Positions 1 through 12,349 of a stretch of DNA of 64,000 bases are shown piece after piece. The stretch covers positions 10,664,001 through 10,728,000 of the forward strand of contig NC_064212.1 of assembly GCF_023101765.2 (NCBI RefSeq). The letters are read 5' to 3'. The DNA is from Spodoptera frugiperda. Taxonomy: Eukaryota > Arthropoda > Insecta > Lepidoptera > Noctuidae. A model generated the notes under the pieces. That model did not search any database and was not told the origin of the DNA. It worked only from the letters and a program-made list of their open reading frames with translations. Made by a program: the position numbers and the translations under genes. Numbering within the stretch: position 1 is the first letter of the stretch; every line of letters starts with the position of its first letter.

Positions 1-3000
1 AAAGAAATTACAACCCAAACATAAATAATTTTCAAAATATTGAATAGATAGAAATTAATTCCTTCCATTCCATATACAATGTATGTTCAAACCGCTAATA
101 TCGCTCCCCATGATTTAATTAATAACAGTCTACTGTCAAGTTTAATCACTGAATTCAATATTACACATCATCCTATATTAGATTTAGTTCTATCTACAAA
201 CGCGAAGACCACAAAAATAATATTAAAATTCTCTTCGTTCTTTGAAAATTGAATAAGAGATCTGAAGCCATGAAACATTTAGTAGCCTTTATGAAAATCT
301 GGAAAAAACTTTCATAATTTGATCGGAGAAGAAAGGTCCTGCTTTTCAAAGATATTAAAACAGGATTGCGTTGTCTGCCGACTAGTTCTAAATGCAACTG
401 CCGAGTTGGCAGTCCCGGGTGCAATTTCTAAGTCGGGCAAAATGTAATTGAAGTGTTTTAAGGATTTTAAAGTTCAGTAGAAATACAATTAAGATTTTTT
501 GTGACCCAAATATATTGTCTGGTCAACTCAAGTAAGTGAGTATAGTCAATAGCATCAATTTATCAACGCCTAAGTAGCTACTAAAGATTATTCGGCAAGG
601 GCACATCCTTGTAAAAGAATGCATTCATTTACAGAACAATGTCTGTGCCTCTTCAAAATTTTCATTATTTACGTCGCTTAGCATGTAAATCCTCCCAAGT
701 ATTTAATACCTAGCTGTAATCCACGTCTAAACTGTGAAAATATATTAATAATATGAAATTTCATTTGAGCCCATTGTGATTTTAAAATTCAGGCCGCGTT
801 CGTTCCATGAAAATAAAATCAAATCAAGCGTGAACTTTACATTCAGACGAGCCCAAAATTTACATTTTACGTAGATACGACTCTTTATTTTAACTTGGTG
901 AAAAATAATGCAAATCACCTTTTTAGGAAATCCCTGCGGCACAACACGGCGAGTGGTTCTCAAGGATACTATTTACTTACCAAGTATATATATCCTATAT
1001 TAAATTTGGGTATTAAGTAACGACTAGTGTTTTGCTCCAGAATTTGTTCCTGTTAGCAAACAAAAGGCTACCTGCTACGTATTAGGTACTTAATCCAGGA
1101 CATGCACTAGCTCTACAGAGTTTCTTATTTGTTGGTACTTTTAGTTAATACCAAAATAACGACTAACGAGAAAAGTTCGTATAGTTGTAATGTTTTTGTA
1201 GATCTTGTTTAAACTTTAATTATTCAAGATAACAATATTAATTAATTTGTAATTAGTCAGTTTCAGACAGAACTTATGACAAGGTTGTAAAACCCTTAAG
1301 AGTCTATCAACTTAAACTGTCAAGAATAGATCCTCCGTATATTTTTGATGTACTTATTTAATGCTGAGCAAGCGACTGATCTCATTTTGATGAAATACAT
1401 AGTTGGTAAGTGTTAGAATGGTTAAAATTCTCAATATCTTAGGTAATCGAATTTGGTTATGTATGATGATGTCGGTTGAATCAATAATAGAAATCGATAA
1501 TTTAGGTATAATCAGACATAATAACTATTTTCTTAATAAAAGGCTTTTGTAATATCTTACTATTTATAATATTAGTAAAACATTAATTGTACCTAATTGG
1601 ATAAAGGAAATGTCGGCTATGTACAAGCTTAGGTAATCAACATTGTTGTTTGACGAAACTTGGAAACTTCTACAATATTGGTTTCTTTATGTTTATTATT
1701 ACTAAACAGCAAAACTTGGGGTATTTGCTCAGTACCTATAATATTTATTATAAGTATCATGTTTTAGAACACGAAACAAAAATATTACGCTTTTACTTTG
1801 ATGTCTATTAGTATTAGGCAATGTATTAAGCCATTGCAATAACTGCTCTACATAGTATACATAAGGAGTTTTTTATACACAACCAGCACAACCTTGTCGA
1901 GTCCTTTGCAATAAAAACTGTATAAAAAGAGTTCGTTGACTCCTTCAATATGAACATTGAACACAGATTTCTTTGACACTTTATATAAGGACCAAAAAAT
2001 AAGAAAGCTCATAAAATCACAGTTAAATTGTGTAGCGCGCGCGATTTACGACAGATAAATAATCCAAATGTCTGACTAGTCCTAGTCGGGCATACGAAGT
2101 CAGTCTCTAAGGGTATGGGACCACTGGAGCGCGTGAAAAATTCAGTTCGGTCGGCAGGAATGTTTTATTTAAGGCGAGTGCGCAGTGCGGCCCCTTGAAA
2201 TATTTAGTAACGACCATTGAGACGGTGTGTTACTTACCTTTCTTTATACGACACCGAACGTTTGACACCGTTTCTACTTTTTACCTAGGTGGCAACCCTA
2301 GAAATTGTATAAAAAGCACGAACCTAACGAGACGACTGTTACGTATACGAGTATTGTTACTTTTGTAGCCTAAAAGTTTATGCTATCGTAAAACAACTGT
2401 AAAATATTCAATTTTCGTTTTCCTAAATAAGATATTGTGGAGTTCGTTTCAAATTCTCATGGAGTTTCAAATTAAACAAGTAACTCAATTACTGATTCAC
2501 TAAATTGGAATGATATGAGAGTTATATAAAGTTTTACAAAAATTCCAGATAAATCCTTTAGCGTATCATCGGTCGTACTGACGTATAATCGCTTGAGTGT
2601 GATCGGTCAACCGTTTTTTTATACATTTTGCCTGTTCTGGCGTCACACGACCGATAATTCGCGACGCATCTTCCGTCAGATATAAACCGACCCTTAGTTA
2701 GAAAACAAAACACATTGCATTATGTTTCAAACTTAACACAGATCTAACTTTTGGGTATATGCATGCATCACATGCATGCTTTCTGCATACCTATCTTATG
2801 TCACACCCAGTAAGTCATAACTGGCAAAAGTCAACCGCAGGTAAATACATACAAAAAGCCAATACACCGAGGCTCCGCTCTCCAAATAAGTTGAAAGTTA
2901 TCTACATTCTACTATTTCTATCTATCACCGACTTGCTGTACCGAAGCGAGTCAATAAATATCCACCAACGGTTTTACGTACGCGTTTATAAAACGAATGA

Positions 3001-6000
3001 TGAACCAAATAGGGCACTTTGTGGTTCCCATCTGACCTTTACGATGTGTGTGTAAAATGACAGAGGCAACAAAATATTCGTATATCATATAATACGATAT
3101 ATAAGATATACGATCCAATTTTTATGAAATTCCGTTGAAGATACACCTGTACCTATCCGTATATGTATACCTACAGTGTCATATACAAAGATAAATTGGT
3201 ATATATTCGGATCAGTTATTCTCAGAAGAGTTTTATCTTCCTCAAGTTTGAATTTCGTCGTAAAATCAATGGGTTTCATATTAAATAGATAATCGAAATC
3301 GAACGTCGACAAGTGGGTACTTACACTAACTCTAGAAGCTTCTGCCAATCCCAAAAAACAACAACCGTAATTCCAATTCTGCAAACAATCAAAACGATTC
3401 ACCAATAAATCATTGAAATTAAAAATAATACAAATGTTTACTCCCTTCCATCTCGTAATTTGTTCCTGCGGTTTCCCGACAATAAATTCTGGCCCTCCAA
3501 GCCCTTTAGCCGATTGAGTGGGCACTTACCTGAGCAAATAAAAATAACAATGAATATTGTCGCCTCATTCATGTAACAAAGAACCTCTTAAGGTTACAGG
3601 GCTGTTGAAATGTGGAGCCTAATTCGTTTGTATAAAAGGCGCGAACGATTACGACATGTTAGGTATATGGGAAAGTATTTACGAAAGAGAACTTACTACT
3701 GTTACATTCCAATTCCAACGAAATTCAATCTAAAATACATGGTAGATGCAAAGAGATATCAGGTACTAGGACTAATAGATGTTACTTGTAAGAGATTTTG
3801 TCCAAAGAAGGCACCTATATATTTTCCTCCTGGGCGAAGACCTCTTCCCGCGTGGAAAAGGAACGAACATTGATCACCACACTTACTCATGGCAGATTAT
3901 TGCAGTATATTCATTTTAAAGTATCTCTCACGATACAAATATTTCTGCCTTGGTCCCATTGGGATAAACACAGAATAGCTCTGTTAAATATTTAAATTAA
4001 TGCTAAACTATAAAACTAGTTGTTCTAGCAATATCAGTTTAATAACTAAGTAATATCATAACGATATTGAATATTAAATTAGGTATGTTAAAAGGCTGAT
4101 AGATAGGTGGGGGCACAGTGAAGCGTGGCACATGTGCCTAAACCCAATCATGCGGGATATTGGTCGGCGACCTGAAACGCGGTGTGAGCACACCGGTTGA
4201 GCCACTCCAGCTCAGAAGCTGTTTACTATCATATTTGTAACTAATATCATATTAGGAATAGTCATTTTATTAGAGAAATACTAGAGGAAAACTATACAAG
4301 CTTTCCACCTGAAGAACTTTGTTTCTAAGCCTCATTGTTCCAAGGACTGTTGCTCTCCTCCTCTCTCCTCTATTGTCAACATTCGCCATGCTTATTGATA
4401 TCTAAACGCAAAATTCAACTATCCTAGACATTTAGTTCGAAGCTAAATAATAAAGTTGTATAGAAAGCCTAACTCCAGTTCCAACTCAGTTACGCTTCAT
4501 GATCGCAAACCGAGTAAACTAAAAGTTGTTACAGTTTCAAACTGTTCCCAACTTCGACTTCCAATATTGAGGGTATTTGAGAGAGACCTCTAAACGTCCG
4601 CAAAGGTGACAAAAACATCATCAATAAAACGGTCTTATTCTGGACCAGCTTAGCGCTGACTTAACAAAATCCAGTGGAAAGAGAAATAAGGGCCTCCTTA
4701 ATCCCGTCCGATGTCAATATACCTACCCTTTACAAATTTAGAAGGAGCCGCGCTGGTTATGTTAATTAATGGTGGAGAAGGACCACAAGCCCTCCACAAA
4801 CACTGCGCGTACAAATTATCCACATAAGGGATAATCTGAAACCAAATGGACCGCAGGACGGCAATGCCGAGATCTGGGACTAAACCGTCTACGTCAAACC
4901 GACCTCTTTAGTATTCCGACACATCAGATAAACTCGTATGAAAACCGAAATTATTGTTATGAAAAGATTTTGTAAATCTCATCACGATATTCATCTGTTT
5001 TTGGCCGATTGTTAAGGTACTTAAGCTTCTTCTGGCATTTCTAATAATGAATAGGTAGAATGGCATTGCGAAGTAAGTACCTTGTAGTCTATTTAAAAAG
5101 TAGCCCAAGAATGTTTTTAAATATATACCTAATCATAATTTTAAAGCAAAACATAAATTACCTAGTTAAGATTAACTTAACTAGGTCTATACAAATAAGC
5201 TGCAAAAACAATATAGGTATAATATTAATTAGTTACTTGAAGCATGGTGTTGCTTTACTCCTCAGCAAATATTTTCTCAATGCTTCTGTATAGACAGTAA
5301 GTTACTGTACAAAAAGTAAACATAGGTAGGTACAAAAAACACGTGGAATTTTTCATCAATCTCATAAAAGTGGAGGGACGCAATTTTATTAACAATTTGT
5401 TCACTGCAGCGTCGGTACGTGCAATGAAAAATGCATCCAATGCCGTAGCATACGGTCCTCGGACTGATTAAATAACAGTGTTGCCAGCATATCGGCTGAT
5501 GACTGGCCGGTATATTACATTTCCCGTCCGACATGTTGCCATGTTGCACGAAATTCGTTACGGTCACTAGTTAAGCAACTAAACAAAACGCCCCAGGGCA
5601 CGTTTAATGATATTTCGAGTTTCTAGGGAAATTGGATAGTTGGTAATTAAGTCCGTTTTCCGAGAAGAGTTAACGAGTTTATTATTTCAGAGGTCGAATT
5701 TCGTATTTTGTTTGTTTAGTGGCTACCAATATTTTTGATAAAAACATAACACTATAAAATATGTATGCTTCATAAATATTGAGAAAATTGCTTAATACGC
5801 CAGTATACTTAGATAGACCCATGGAATCAGTAACAAAAACAATTAAAAATACCAATTCATGTCTCATTATGAATACCTTACCACTGAAACACATCTTCTC
5901 ACCATTTTATATTACATTCTTTGACATCACATAGGTAGGTGTAGGTACATACGAAAGCAGGGTCGTGTGTAAACAAGCAATGCGCTTTATTGGCTTCAGG

Positions 6001-7400
6001 TACAACAAAAGTATCACAAAGCACCTTGTGAGGTCGCAACCCATACCAACTTTAACCTATAAAAGAATAAACAAAATCAAATAGCAAACGAAACTTTTCC
6101 TCTCAAACTTTTTAAATGTGTGAAGTTCAATAGCTATGAAACAAATTCGAAATTTAAAGTTCTGTGGAAATGGGTTTATGTAGGGTTAGTAGGTAATCAT
6201 GTACTTTTGATGTAGGTACTTTTAACGGCTGGAAAAAAATACATGAAAAGTAGGTCTAGATAACTATCTAGACCTACTTTAATCAACTAAGGTAGGTACT
6301 CCTGACTTTTACTTACCTAATAGGGATGATGACGGGTGTAATACTACGATTATTTGTATATTCTACATCAACGTTATCTTCGGTGATAGCTGTCATACTG
6401 TATATAATAACTAACTAGAGTGCGGGTACTTCTACAGACAGAGTCACTCGTTAACCGACCGCAGACAGAGTAGTCGTGCGCACAGCAGCCAATCACTAAT
6501 ACCTATGTGGTTTTACGTGACGTAGGTATATATTTACATAACTAAGTGCCGTAGTATTAACATACTACGGGCGTACACTAAAACGGGGTTTGAAAATTAA
6601 AAACCTATTTAACGTTATTTTTTGTCATAAGAAAATAATATTTAGGTAAAATTAATTTAGACAAATGTTTATTTTATTGCCCGTCTGGTAAGCGTCAGAC
6701 GGACATTAAAATAAAAATGAATCAACCACCTGGTTGATAAATTAGGTACGCTGTGGACCTGTTGTAAATACGTAGTGGTTAATTATGATTACGAAGATAA
6801 TAAATACCCACTAAAGATATTTTATATACTCGTTTATAACAATGTGTTATTTATGAAACAAAGTTTCCTAAGGAAGGGACTCAAATTCTCGACAAATCCC
6901 ACAAACAAGCAGAAAGTTTGTAACTCAACAGATGCGGATGAGACGTGATTAATCACATGGCTAGGAGGCACTTACGTACGATCTTTTTCAATAAAGATCT
7001 GAAGAAAAAAAAGACCCAAAAATTTAACATAAAAAATGAGGTTCTTAGGGGAAACTAATAAAATTAAAGTAAACAAATCTATTACATAGGCGGTTAAGGG
7101 TGAGTACCTCGTAACACCATCTGTTGGTAAAGTGTGGAAATGCTTTAAAACGTGGGATCAAGAATTTTTTTATTAGATGCTAGATAGGTTCGTATACTTT
7201 TTATTATACGGAATCTTTTTATTACATGCGTATCACCTTAAATTATTCTAATGTAAAATATTTAAATAAATAATTTGGAAATAATTGGAGAAGTGCAGAC
7301 TCTCTTTTAATCTTCTCTATTTTAAAATATTGTTATAAGTTTGTTTCTTGTTTAAAATTATAGATTTTTTTATATTAGATTTGTTTTTTTATCAATACCT
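1..7400. other. AT-rich intergenic sequence, no gene recognised
   Basis: Open frames here are short (up to 146 codons), lack recognisable domains and are not flanked by convincing splice-site chains. I see short palindromes, short TAGG/TACC-rich tracts and AT-rich filler, but no gene, RNA gene or complete transposon. Regulatory DNA or distal exons of a gene to the left cannot be excluded from sequence alone. Confidence 0.5.
6247..6280. repeat. Short perfect palindrome, 16-bp arms and 2-nt loop
   Basis: Arms AAAGTAGGTCTAGATA and its exact reverse complement are separated by only two bases (AC). No open frame or neighbouring gene explains it. It could be a MITE remnant or a chance product of TAGG-rich sequence. 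Confidence 0.7.
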
Positions 7401-7445
7401 ATTTAATGTTGCCACTATAAGAATGATGATAACAGCTTGCCAAAT

Positions 7446-7480
7446 TACTGTCAAAAGTCATTGTCAAAGTCAAAATAAAA
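7446..7480. promoter_or_regulatory. Candidate promoter motif cluster upstream of the SERGEF-like gene
   Basis: Two TGTCAA hexamers plus additional GTCA units lie about 85-115 bp upstream of the first ATG of the RCC1-repeat gene. The same hexamer, on either strand, occurs in front of each other gene in the window. A promoter role is inferred. No TATA box is evident. Confidence 0.35.
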
Positions 7481-7563
7481 ATACACAACATAACCTCAAA
7501 ATTACACTAAAAATCAATTAAATATCGCTATAGTTAAGAATAATTTTATATACACTATCTATT

Positions 7564-8968
7564 ATGGCATTATGGACATGGGTACGTAATCTTGTAAATA
7601 ACATTATACCAATAATACATTTAAAAATAATTAATACAAAATTATGTATGTATGAAAAAATAATCATATAATTTTTTTGGTTCCAAGTAAACAGTACTAA
7701 CAAATGATAATATTTTCAGGGTGCTAATTCACACGGACAACTGGGTGTGGGTATTGCAAATGAACAAATAGAGAAACCAACAAAGGTTGAAGTACATTTG
7801 TATCACTGTAAAATAAACCAAATTGCTTGTGGAGGTGGTCATACTCTCCTTTTAGATAACGAGGGCAAACTATATGGTTGTGGATGGAATTCAAAACTCC
7901 AACTAGCAAGAGAAACTGAAGTACACAAGTTTGAACGGACATGGGCATTAAGTGGCGTTACATTTACAAACATAGTTTGCGGCTGGGACTTCAGCTGTGG
8001 AGTAACAGATGACCAGTTTTTGATCGTTTGGGGATCTAATGCTTATGGCCAACTAGGTGTACCATCAACTCCTAAAGAATTCTTTTCAGAAATCATGAAA
8101 CCTATTAGACTTCCAATTAATGCTGTTCTAGTTTCTATGGGACTAAGACATACCGCCATTGTAAACTCTAAAGGAGAAGTGTGGACCACAGGATGTGGTA
8201 GGCATGGACAACTAGGATTAGGAAACAGTATATTGTCTTCTGATAGGTTCCAGAAAGTGGAAGGTGTAGGTAAAATTTCCCATATAGCCTGTGGGCAAAA
8301 TCATACTGTAGCTTGGTGTTCAGAGGAAAGAGCCTTATATGTATGGGGAGACAATAAACACGGCCAGCTCTTACTGTGTTCTGAAAAATATAAAAAAATA
8401 TATACACCAAACAAGATTGATATAGATGTGAAACAAGAAGTGAAGAAGTTATTAAGTGGATGGACCAATGTATTATTATGGTTGGAAGATGGAAGTCTCT
8501 TAGCCTGGGGCAGAAATAATAATGCACAGCTAGGCACAGATAAAGCTGTTCCCCCAGGAACATTCACACATATCAAGCTTCCAGGTTAGTGATTATGTTG
8601 GCTAAATGAATTATTTCCTTGATTTTCACTAGTACTCACTAATTCTAATTTTTACACTGTAATCATGAGTACTAGTGTACTCACTAATTCTAATTTTTAC
8701 ACTGTATTGAATAATAATAATTATTATGTTTTTTGTTTCAGAGGGCCGAGAAGTACAAGATGTTGCACTAGGTTCTGAGCACACAATTTGTTTAGCAACA
8801 GACAATACTCTTTGGGCTTGGGGATGGAACGAACATTTCAACACAGCCATTGATTTAGGACACCAAATAGTACAACCAACTTTAGTGCCTTTAGAAATTG
8901 ATAAAAATCAAAAAATTACACAAATCTATGCTGGTGGAGCTCAAAATTTCGTAGTGATTGAAGAATAA
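7564..8968 (+). CDS. SERGEF: RCC1-repeat protein, SERGEF/DelGEF-like
   Basis: Three coding exons: 7564-7581, 7720-8584 and 8742-8968, all with GT/AG introns and consistent phase, giving 369 aa. Exon 1 encodes only MALWTW. It joins to GANSHGQLGVG, the start of the first RCC1 blade. About seven RCC1-type repeats follow, with WGSNAYGQLGVP, CGWDF, GLRHT, WGDNKHGQL and WGWNEH signatures that match, from memory, the vertebrate secretion-regulating guanine nucleotide exchange factor (458 aa in human). The insect protein lacks the long C-terminal tail of the human one. The RCC1 beta-propeller is clear. Exchange activity is not demonstrated by sequence, and the known family role is binding exocyst component Sec5 in regulated secretion. 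The gene converges with CCDC43. A different RCC1-family paralogue is possible but less likely. Confidence 0.85.
8630..8706 (+). repeat. 45-bp tandem duplication in intron 2 of the SERGEF-like gene
   Basis: The stretch containing TACTCACTAATTCTAATTTT starts at 8633 and recurs at 8678, so the period is 45 bp, with about 1.7 copies. It lies wholly inside the 157-bp intron between the last two coding exons and accounts for about half of that intron. It is a recent local duplication with no sign of coding effect. Confidence 0.85.
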
Positions 8969-9553
8969 GTAGTCAAAAATACCTAATTATCTGTGATATG
9001 CCATAGGCACACCCAACAGTGAAATCATTGTGTAATCGTAAATGACTCATGCTAGTCCATATTGTTTATTGCAAATGCCTCAGTTATGCGCATATGAAAT
9101 AAGATTAAGTTTATATTTGCATGTTTATTTTTAAATCTTGTTTTTTACTCCTAGAGCACTTATGTTTATTTTGAAAAATGTTAAGATATTTGAAAATGTA
9201 TTACATAGTATTTAAGAAAAAATATTATACCTATAAGTCTTATTTAAATTAATTTGTAAGTCCAGTGCTTAGTTTGCAAGTTCTGTCATTATATTGTGTA
9301 GTAGTATTGAGTTATTGAAGCCCTGCCACTGTTGTATTTAAACATTACTGTTATACAAAATTAGTGTAGAATTGTTAGCCTTTAAGCATGAGAATGCATG
9401 TGAGCATGCAAATGTTATGTGAAGTCCACAAGGGACTAATATTTTCCCTTGTGTTTTTATGTAATCAATGAAGTTATACAACTTGTTGATTATTTTTAAG
9501 GCTTATTTTTAGATATGATTTCATTGTATTACTATATTATTTAATGTTTTATA

Positions 9554-9559
9554 AATAAA
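9554..9559 (+). terminator. Candidate polyadenylation signal for the SERGEF-like gene
   Basis: An AATAAA hexamer occurs about 590 bp after the stop codon, inside AT-rich sequence. It is the best-placed canonical signal I see, but the actual cleavage site is unknown. Confidence 0.4.
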
Positions 9560-10845
9560 ACAATACATCACTTGCACATGTGATTTTATTAAAATATTAC
9601 ACATGTACGGCATCATAATAAATAACAACTATTATAGTAATGACTAAAAAGCATATTTGAAATGCAAAGAGCATAACCAGAATAAATAAATAATTTTACA
9701 GGACAGTATGCTTTTAGTGTGAAAGAGAAACAAAAAGCATACTGCCTGTATTATGTGCACCTGTTTGATATACATATTGGTTTAACATAGAAATACTTTT
9801 TATTACTGTAATAATGCAGATTAAATGTGTTCTGATATATTTGAGTCAATCTTTTAAACATCACTGTTTCAAAGATATAATATACCTAGTTCAATTTCAT
9901 CACTATAAAAACCATGTTGTATTATTAAATACATTTTAATTTAATAACATGATATATTCCTAGTTTTAGCTCATATCAAAGTAGTTACCTATAAAATGCC
10001 AAATTATATTACACATTATTACAATTTTAACAACACTTCTAAAAAATCCTAACAATTTAAGAGACACATTGGTGTTAGGTAGCTTTGAAATATTGAATTA
10101 ACATACAAACTAAATACCAGTTCAAAATAATACCAAAACTTAATAATAAAAAATTTGGAATTGGTCATAGCAACTTGTCTCGCATTTAATGTTCTTAGGA
10201 ACAAGTAGACAAGATATTAATATAAAATAACATTTTAATTCGTGATTGATTTTAACAATTAATAATTTAAACAAAACATTGCAAAGATGTCATCCATCTT
10301 CATTATTACTTTTAAGTGTGATTTTAATTTCCATTAAAAATCTTCTAATTTATAATGTTTACTAATCAAGAGTATTATAAAGCACAATTTACAAATAGAT
10401 AACATTCAATTTTAAAAACATAGTACTAATTAACCACATGACTGTCTCACATGGATCCATGTTCCAGCACAGCACTCCATGGGTTATTAAAAATGATTTA
10501 TACTAGTATAAGTGCACATTGTTGGGTTTAAATACTTTAAAATTATTTTTGTATCATGTGACATGTCCACATGAAATAGAAATATTTTAATTGAAAATTG
10601 TATCATCACTAAAAAAATTATGCCTTTTGATTCATGGAAATATCTAGTTACTATGACCATTCTCTTTATACTAAACAAAACTGAAGTTATTGCTTTATAT
10701 TAGAATACATTAATCATACTAAGACACATGGGTATATGAATGTCCAGTTTGCATTTGTGCAATATTGAGCAATATTAACAAGATTTTAACATCATATTCA
10801 CAAAGCAATCTTGAACAGTCAGCCAAGTATTTTACATTTGTTTTG
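9560..10845. other. Convergent intergenic stretch, probably 3' UTRs
   Basis: This AT-rich interval separates the 3' ends of the SERGEF-like (+) and CCDC43 (-) genes. There is no credible open frame. TTTATT hexamers (AATAAA on the minus strand) near 9586 could end a long CCDC43 transcript, so the two 3' UTRs may approach or overlap. No transposon was recognised. Confidence 0.45.
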
Positions 10846-11743
10846 CTACCTTTTCCTTTCACCTTTTTGTGTCTTGCGCTTTTCCTTTTTCTCCTCCTTT
10901 AGTTGCTTTTGTTTTTCTCTGCAAAATAATAAATAAAAATTTTAAAAGCAATCATCCATACAGCAACTTAGGAATAAAAAATATTCTTCATAGATGATAT
11001 TAATTACAATATAATAAATTATATTTTACCTGTCTTCCTTATCCTTTTCTTTCTTTTTCTGGGCATCAAGCCGAGCCTGTTCACGGCGTTCACGAGCTGC
11101 TGCATGCACATCAGCTGCATTTGTATTCTTAACTAAGTCCGGACTAGCAGTTTCTTCATCATTCGCAACATCTTCCTGTAATACAAATACAAAATAATAC
11201 TTTAATATGTGCTATCACTGTAGAATCAATTCAAAACACATAACCTCTTTAATATTTGGATGAAGTTCTATTACTACTACTACAAACCTCATTGTCAGAA
11301 AGTTGGCTATATTGTGACAATATAGCTTCGCGAATTTTTTTCTCTTCATCTGTATACTCTCGTCGTGTCGTTGTGGATGGAGCTTGAGATTCTAACAACT
11401 GGGCTAGTCTCACATCTACGTCTGTCACGGGTTTTGGGGTTTCTTCCTTCGGTCGACATGACTCCCATTTTTCAATTATCTCGTCTATGTGTGTTGAAAT
11501 GTCTTTTTCCTGTAATAACACAAATAATTAGAGAAATAACCAAGGTAATCATAGTCCAAATACAACTGGGAGACTTACCACTATCTCAGATAGTATGCCT
11601 TCTAAAGCATCTTTTTTTTCATCCACACTGTCTTCACTTTCTAAAATACCTGATATGTATGATCCGAAAACTCCTTCGTCAGTTTTCAACGATCTTAACT
11701 TTTCAGTTAGCCATGGCTCAAAGTCACTCGTAGCCGTCGCCAT
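10846..11743 (-). CDS. CCDC43: Coiled-coil domain-containing protein 43
   Basis: Four coding exons, read from high to low coordinates: 11743-11579, 11509-11288, 11175-11030 and 10918-10846. All have GT/AG introns and matching phases, giving 201 aa (human about 224 aa). The N-terminus MATATSDFEPWL is the conserved CCDC43 start, followed by GSYISGILESE and DEIIEKWES as in the vertebrate protein. The middle carries the REYTDEEKKIREAIL block. The last two exons form a highly charged Arg/Lys/Glu helix (REQARLDAQKKKEKDKED) and end in GERKR. An in-frame ATG lies farther upstream in the 5' leader, but the alignment to the family supports the one at 11743. Molecular function is poorly known. It sits head-to-head with the proteasome gene, about 600 bp between start codons. 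Confidence 0.9.
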
Positions 11744-12349
11744 ATTGCTAGAGTATTTTAAAATTTCAATTTTCAAAATGTTTTTGACATTTTTGAGTTC
11801 CTTCAAAGTTGAATATTTTTTTTTTCTTTTTGGCAACATTTGCTCAAATAGCTATACAACACAATTCGACAAACTAAAGTAGATAAATATTCAGTGTTTG
11901 TTTGAATACGCTAAAATTTTCTTGATTTTTATCGTCATTTTTATTTCCGTAATATTTCACAAAAAGTAACGATTTACTATTTACAAACGTAATAGACTTA
12001 TGAATGAAAACATTTCCGAACGACGTATTATCGAAACACCGTTGTCATCCTGCTACTAGTGTTGTATTATATATCGACATTTGCTGAATAAAAACAAAAG
12101 TAACAGAACACTAGTACTAAGACCATAATTTTGATAAAAACTGATAATTTCCATATTTATGCTACGATAATAATACCATCGTCATACTCTATTGTGCATT
12201 AGAAATAAATGAATCACATATTTAGTTTTTTCTATTGCTTATCGATAACTATCTGAATCTGTCAAGTCTCACATCACTACACAGTTTGCGGCGACCGAAT
12301 AGTTTACGGAGTGACTTGTAAAATATTTGTATTCTAACAAAATAAGAAA
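11744..12349. promoter_or_regulatory. Divergent promoter region of CCDC43 and PSMA7
   Basis: The 606 bp between the two start codons must hold both 5' UTRs and promoters. It contains TTGACA at 11784-11789 (CCDC43 side), TGTCAA at 12260-12265 (PSMA7 side) and a perfect TATCGATA at 12240-12247. No TATA box is evident for either gene, in keeping with housekeeping promoters. Transcription starts were not determined. Confidence 0.6.
12240..12247. promoter_or_regulatory. DRE element (DREF-type site) upstream of PSMA7
   Basis: TATCGATA is an exact match to the palindromic DNA-replication-related element bound by DREF in Drosophila, which is frequent in promoters of growth and housekeeping genes. 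It lies 103 bp before the PSMA7 ATG. That it works in this species is inference. Confidence 0.5.

Noticed and set aside
2759..3055. 98-codon plus-strand frame
   Set aside because: No motif and low-complexity start (GCATGC repeats). Nothing supports translation.
3085..3525. 146-codon minus-strand frame in the left intergenic region
   Set aside because: No domain or recognisable similarity, AT-driven composition, and no partner exons with splice sites.
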